Shown here one piece after another: positions 59,781 through 64,000 of a stretch of DNA of 64,000 nt. Made by a program: the position numbers and the translations under genes. Position 1 is the stretch's first letter. Each line of letters starts with the position of its first letter. Origin of the DNA: Owenia fusiformis. Taxonomy: Eukaryota; Annelida; Polychaeta; Sabellida; Oweniidae. Under the pieces are notes generated by a model. That model ran no database searches. It was not told the origin of the DNA and saw only the letters and a program-made list of their open reading frames with translations. Location: the NCBI GenBank assembly GCA_903813345.2, contig CAIIXF020000002.1, positions 16,064,467-16,128,466 on the forward strand, read 5' to 3'.

Positions 59781-61855
59781 TTTACAATTATAAAAAATAT
59801 TACAATAACGAAAAAAAGAAACAAACACAGTTGTTTCAATCTTATTGAGTAAAAATGCACATGACTTGTTCATATTTTTCCATTGAACTGAACATGTAAG
59901 TATGTGGATATGTTATATGTATTTTGACTATCATTCACAGGGGTCAAAATCGTGTGATCTCGATCCTGTATTTGAAAATCCAATTTTATAATTCACCATA
60001 TACTGTCAATGATCCATATGAATACATAGTAATGCTTTAATTATGCTTTTTTGACATATGTTGACAAATATACATATCAATATTTACAAAATTTATATGG
60101 AGGAGTACTCCTGGTTTCATTTGATTTCTAACACGTGATAAAGCTGAAAACAAAATTTTGTTGATATTTGGACATAAGCTAAATAAATCTTAATTACCAT
60201 TTTATATTCAAAATACAGATAGAGTGTCAACTTTAGAACTTAGATAGTAACATTTCCATCTCATATCCCAATGTTTCAATTATTGAGGGAGTCACATCAC
60301 ACCCTCCAGGATGCATTCCTTTGATGGAGCTGTCACACTTAGGCCTTGTAGCTCATCATTCGCCACCATGTGAATACTTTCCGACAGATGATGGCAGGGT
60401 ACAGCATGAACACAGGTTGGGCAAAACAAATAGTTTTACAGAAAGATGTCCCTATCACATCAAATAAAAAGTAAATTAATTATAAAAAACAATGCCCAAA
60501 ATAAGTCAATCGGTGGCAAATGGCGAGCCCACACAGCTAATGTGCCAACTACTTAAGGGAATTTTTTAACCTTCAAAATCCTTGTTGATTCAACCTTAGA
60601 ATGGTTTATGTTATAGCTTTTCTGAAAATGGACTATAAGCAGAAAGTAGGTACTTCGGGAAGCAAAATGAAAAGTTTAATTTTACATAGTATAACCTCTT
60701 TGATATGCAATGAAAAATGATGACAAAATCCATACAAAGAGCTCAGTAGTAGTACTAGTAATCCTGAAATTAAAGTGTATTGATAGAAATAGCCACAAAG
60801 AAAAAATGCCCTTTAAAATATTTTTGAAAGAAGTGTGTTTTGTAGGACTTTAACTAACCCTTAGGTTACATATAGGTTTCCTACATCTAACTCTTATGGA
60901 AGTATGTGTGGTATAGGTATAGTAATCTGAACTTATTTTAAAGGGTTTCCAAAATATGAAATATGTAAAAAATCTATGAAAAAATATGAGTCTCAAATGG
61001 ATGGATTTCAGGTATATCCCAGAGTATGAATACCATTCAAAACTGAGAACAGTAACAACAGGAGATTTTAGCGCAAAATAAAGGAGTTAATCACGTAGTA
61101 TGATTGACAGAGGTTGAATAAACTATTTTAATATACACTTTTATAGCTTAGAAGCTTTAATGGAATGAAAATAGCATACAGTATGTAGTTTAGGGAGCAT
61201 AGATTGCAATTCTGAACGAAGACCAGTACAAGATATTATTTCATTGTAAGGATTTAAATTATTTTCAGTAAAGGGTTTCTGAAGATCTGATCAATATAAC
61301 AGATTATATCAAAAAGTCATAGATGTACATGTAGGCCTGACTGTTGGGGCAGTTATCCAAAAGTCATCACAAAAAGATGTGCTGAGAGGAGCTGAATCAA
61401 AGTCACATCTATAGATGATGTTAACAAGGAGATTAATGTCACACACATATTTGGGAGTCAAATCACACTGGTGAGGTAAACATGGACTCATGGAATGATG
61501 GAGATGTGACAAAGATCATGGAAACATTAAGAATAAAAAGCATCCCTGTAATGAAAGTCACCACTGAAATAGATACTCATAAGAACAATTCAACCACTGC
61601 CATATGGGTCCAAGACATGGGTAATGCTAAATGAATATCAATGTTACATATACATGTAGATGGTTATAACATGAATGAATGCCACATAGGTGACTTTAAC
61701 GCGGATATCAATGTCACACTGATGACATTAATTCAGTGTCATATAGATGTAGAAACTCTCGGGTTAAAGCCCTCACTATTCATTTCTACGCTTCATTAAC
61801 ACTTAATATAAAAATGCAATGGTATCTATGAACTATGATAGGTTGGTATGATAAA
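59781..61855. other. Intergenic, weak repeats only
   Basis: No gene seen. Around 61420-61740 short degenerate units with ATCAATGTCACAC and CACATAGGTG recur. Confidence 0.45.
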
Positions 61856-61859
61856 TAAT

Positions 61860-61895
61860 ACAAGGTGTCTCAAAAAATGTACCTAAAAGTAAATA
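61860..61895. repeat. Mariner-like terminal repeat fragment
   Basis: TACAAGGTGTCTCAAAAAAT resembles the ends of mariner elements (GGTGTCxCAAAA). No inverted partner is in the window. It lies 365 bp outside the intact element and may be a solo remnant or the outer end of a larger nested copy. Confidence 0.3.
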
Positions 61896-62259
61896 AACGG
61901 CACAGTTAAACCAATCAATATTTTCAGACATTTTTGCATGGTCATGTTGCTGAAGCATGTACGTTTCCTTCCCGATACAAAGTTTTTAGTTCAGTCTTGC
62001 CTTTTTGATGATTTAACCCTTTACTTTTTACTTTATATTTCAATGACAGCCTGTATCCTTGTGCTACATTGTTCATCACATTTGATAATGTTTCAGGTGG
62101 AATGTTTTGAATTTCTCTTTGGGTGTTGGCCTTATGTTGTTCTAGGTCTTTTGGGTTGGGATTAGCTTAACATGTTCCTTCAAATAGCCCTAGAGAAAGA
62201 AGTTCCAAGGTTGATGATGGCAGAACAATCACAGAGAACCAGGTCAATTATCGTCAAAT

Positions 62260-63997
62260 GATTGGAATTCAATCATTTCATTGGTTGAAATTATGGTTGC
62301 TATAGTAACCCGATATCGCGTAACCCGGGGCAAATTACTTAACGTGTAATGGGTAATCTCAAAATATCAACAAGATCTGAAATTGTTATATCCTCAACAT
62401 TTTATTTCACAACAATATAAATCATACTATTGCACAGTTACTAATAATAGTTCATTCTACATAATTGCCACCATTTGCAACACATTTCTCATGTCTGGAT
62501 ACCCATTCCTTGAACACAGAATTAAATCCATTAGAACTCATTCCTTGTAGGGCTAGTACTACGGCATTTTTCAATTCCTCACAGGATTGAAAATTATTTC
62601 CACTAAGGTTTCTTTTTAGTTCCCCATACAAATAAAAGTCACTGGGGGCAAGATCAGGTGAATAAGGGGCATGTTCAAGTTGTTGAAATCCAAGTGTTTG
62701 GACTGTGTTGCTGGTCAGGATTGCAGTGTGCGTAGGGGCATTGTCCCAATGCAAGATAAACTGCTGCAGATGTCCGGGACGCTTTTTCCTCAGGGAACGT
62801 TGAAGATCACGCTTCAGAACCTGAAAAACAAATGTTTAATGATTGTTAAACCAGTTGTTTCATTGATTGGATTTGGATTTGAATCATGGCCATGGAGTTA
62901 TAATTATATTGACAGTGAACAACATTTAAATACTTTAATTTAAAAATAAAATTCACAGTATGATGTATTATTAGAACAAATGATATCTTACCTTTGCAAT
63001 GTAAACGGCATTAATTCTCTGGCCAATGGGAACAAAATGGGTTAACACCATTCCTCTAATGTCAAAGAATGTCACAACCATTTGTTTCTTTTGTGGAATT
63101 CCTGGTACTATTTTAGGCTTGGTTGGTGTTGGGGAGTTGTCATGTTTCCACGATGAACTTTGTTGCGTGGTCTCTGGGGTGTAGAATGATAGCAATGATT
63201 CGTCACTCGTAATGATCTTGTTAAGAAAGTCATCTCCATCTCTCCGATATTTTGCAAGAAAGTCCCTTGAAGCCTTAACACGCCGGTCTTTCTGCTCCTG
63301 TGTCAAGTCATGCGGCACCCATTTAGCAGACACCTTCTTTAACAGACAGTTCTTTGTCAGTATCCGTTGCACAGTCCCATAGCTCAGATCGTGTTTTTCA
63401 GCCAATTCTCTGATAGAAATTTGCCTATTGTCCATAACATCAGCTTCAATTGCTTTGATGGTTTGATCATCGAATGACGACACTGGCCTGCCTCCTCGCT
63501 GCTTGTCTACCACTTCATCATATCCACTGGAATACTTGTTAAACCACCTGTAAATGTTTCTCTCAGCAATGGCAGCTTTACCATATGCCTTCTTTATCTG
63601 TCTTATAGTCTCTTTTACACCTTTCCCCAACTTTACACAGAACTTAATGTTTGTTCTTTGCTCTATTTTACTCTGACTTGGCGCCATCTTGAATTGGGTG
63701 GGTAAGTGTCCTTGGTCATGTTAGTATTTGTCATGGATGATGGAAGCAATTCAAAGAAATTGAAAGCTTTTTATGAATGCCTATTGTGACATCACAACTA
63801 TTACATATTTGTTACCATGGCAACAAATATAAAAATCATAGAAAACAAACAATGAACATTTTCAAATGTTACTGACTTTTTAAATTAGAGAAATTCACAA
63901 AAACGTTATGGTTTCTCTTCAATTTGCCCCGGGTTACGCGATATCGGGTTACTATAGCAACCATAATTTCAACCAATGAAATGATTGAATTCCAATC
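62260..63997 (-). mobile_element. Intact mariner element with 77-bp terminal inverted repeats
   Basis: 62260-62336 and 63921-63997 are exact reverse complements in my comparison (GATTGGAATTCAATCATTTC ... CCCGGGGCAAATT). That is longer than the ~30 bp usual for mariner. They frame one transposase gene. The right end lies three bases from the window edge, so the target duplication cannot be verified. Confidence 0.8.
62452..63687 (-). CDS. Mariner (DD34D) transposase with one intron
   Basis: Two exons: 62992-63687 (232 codons) and 62452-62820 (122 codons plus stop). The 171-bp intron has donor AAAG/GTAAGA and acceptor TTTGTTTTTCAG and carries stops, so it must be removed. The joined protein is 354 residues, full length for a mariner transposase. 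N-terminal helix-turn-helix pair: ERNIYRWFNKYSSG, then QISIRELAEKHDLSYGTVQR. Catalytic Asp residues: ITSDESL, LHWDNAPTH and PYSPDLAPSDFYLY; 34 residues separate the last two, the DD34D signature. The intron falls between the first and second Asp. It cuts its own element at TA sites and reinserts it. No stop or frameshift is visible. Confidence 0.88.
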
Positions 63998-64000
63998 TTT

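Noticed and set aside
62971-63687. Two separate transposase ORFs, i.e. a broken mariner pseudogene
   Set aside because: The gap between the frames has intron ends and its removal gives one continuous protein, so an intron fits better than a break.

Overview
The window is eukaryotic: AT-rich, intron-rich and full of tandem repeats and transposon remnants. It carries two protein-coding genes of the host and one intact transposase. The paramyosin gene points to an invertebrate bilaterian. The long hairpin elements and the GTCCGTC-type repeats would fit a lophotrochozoan or invertebrate deuterostome, but the species cannot be fixed from the sequence. All gene models below were built by joining exons by eye from splice signals and reading phase.

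Layout. (1) 1-12,460, plus strand: the 3' half of a bHLH-PAS-type transcription factor gene. It has the end of PAS-B, a long Ser/Thr/Asn/Gln-rich regulatory region with two LxxLL motifs, a glutamine-rich coiled coil and an acidic C-terminus. The first PAS-B exon in the window exists as two 113-bp copies (2699-2811 and 5274-5386) inside a roughly 3-kb tandem duplication. Joining both copies would break the frame, so they look mutually exclusive. (2) About 12,460-31,900: gene-free, built from nested inverted-repeat (fold-back) elements, MITE-like elements and tandem repeats. (3) 33,338-53,934, minus strand: a complete paramyosin gene of 12 coding positions and 872 residues, with a TATA box and a perfect CArG box upstream. 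One coding position is again filled by two equal-length (167 bp) alternative exons. Its 11.6-kb first coding intron holds a 2.9-kb terminal-inverted-repeat element. (4) 54,100-62,250: gene-free, with a ~49-bp minisatellite carrying a retro-insertion, a 101-bp palindrome and a 371-bp tandem repeat. (5) 62,260-63,997, minus strand: a complete mariner element with perfect 77-bp terminal repeats and a DD34D transposase that reads as 354 residues once a ~171-bp intron is removed.

The two host genes are unrelated in function (gene regulation; thick-filament structure). They share one architectural trait: in each, an exon whose length is not a multiple of three has been duplicated with its frame and splice sites kept. 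That trait is the most interesting signal here. In the paramyosin gene the swap would change about 56 residues near the N-terminal end of the rod; in the transcription factor it would change about 37 residues of the PAS-B fold.
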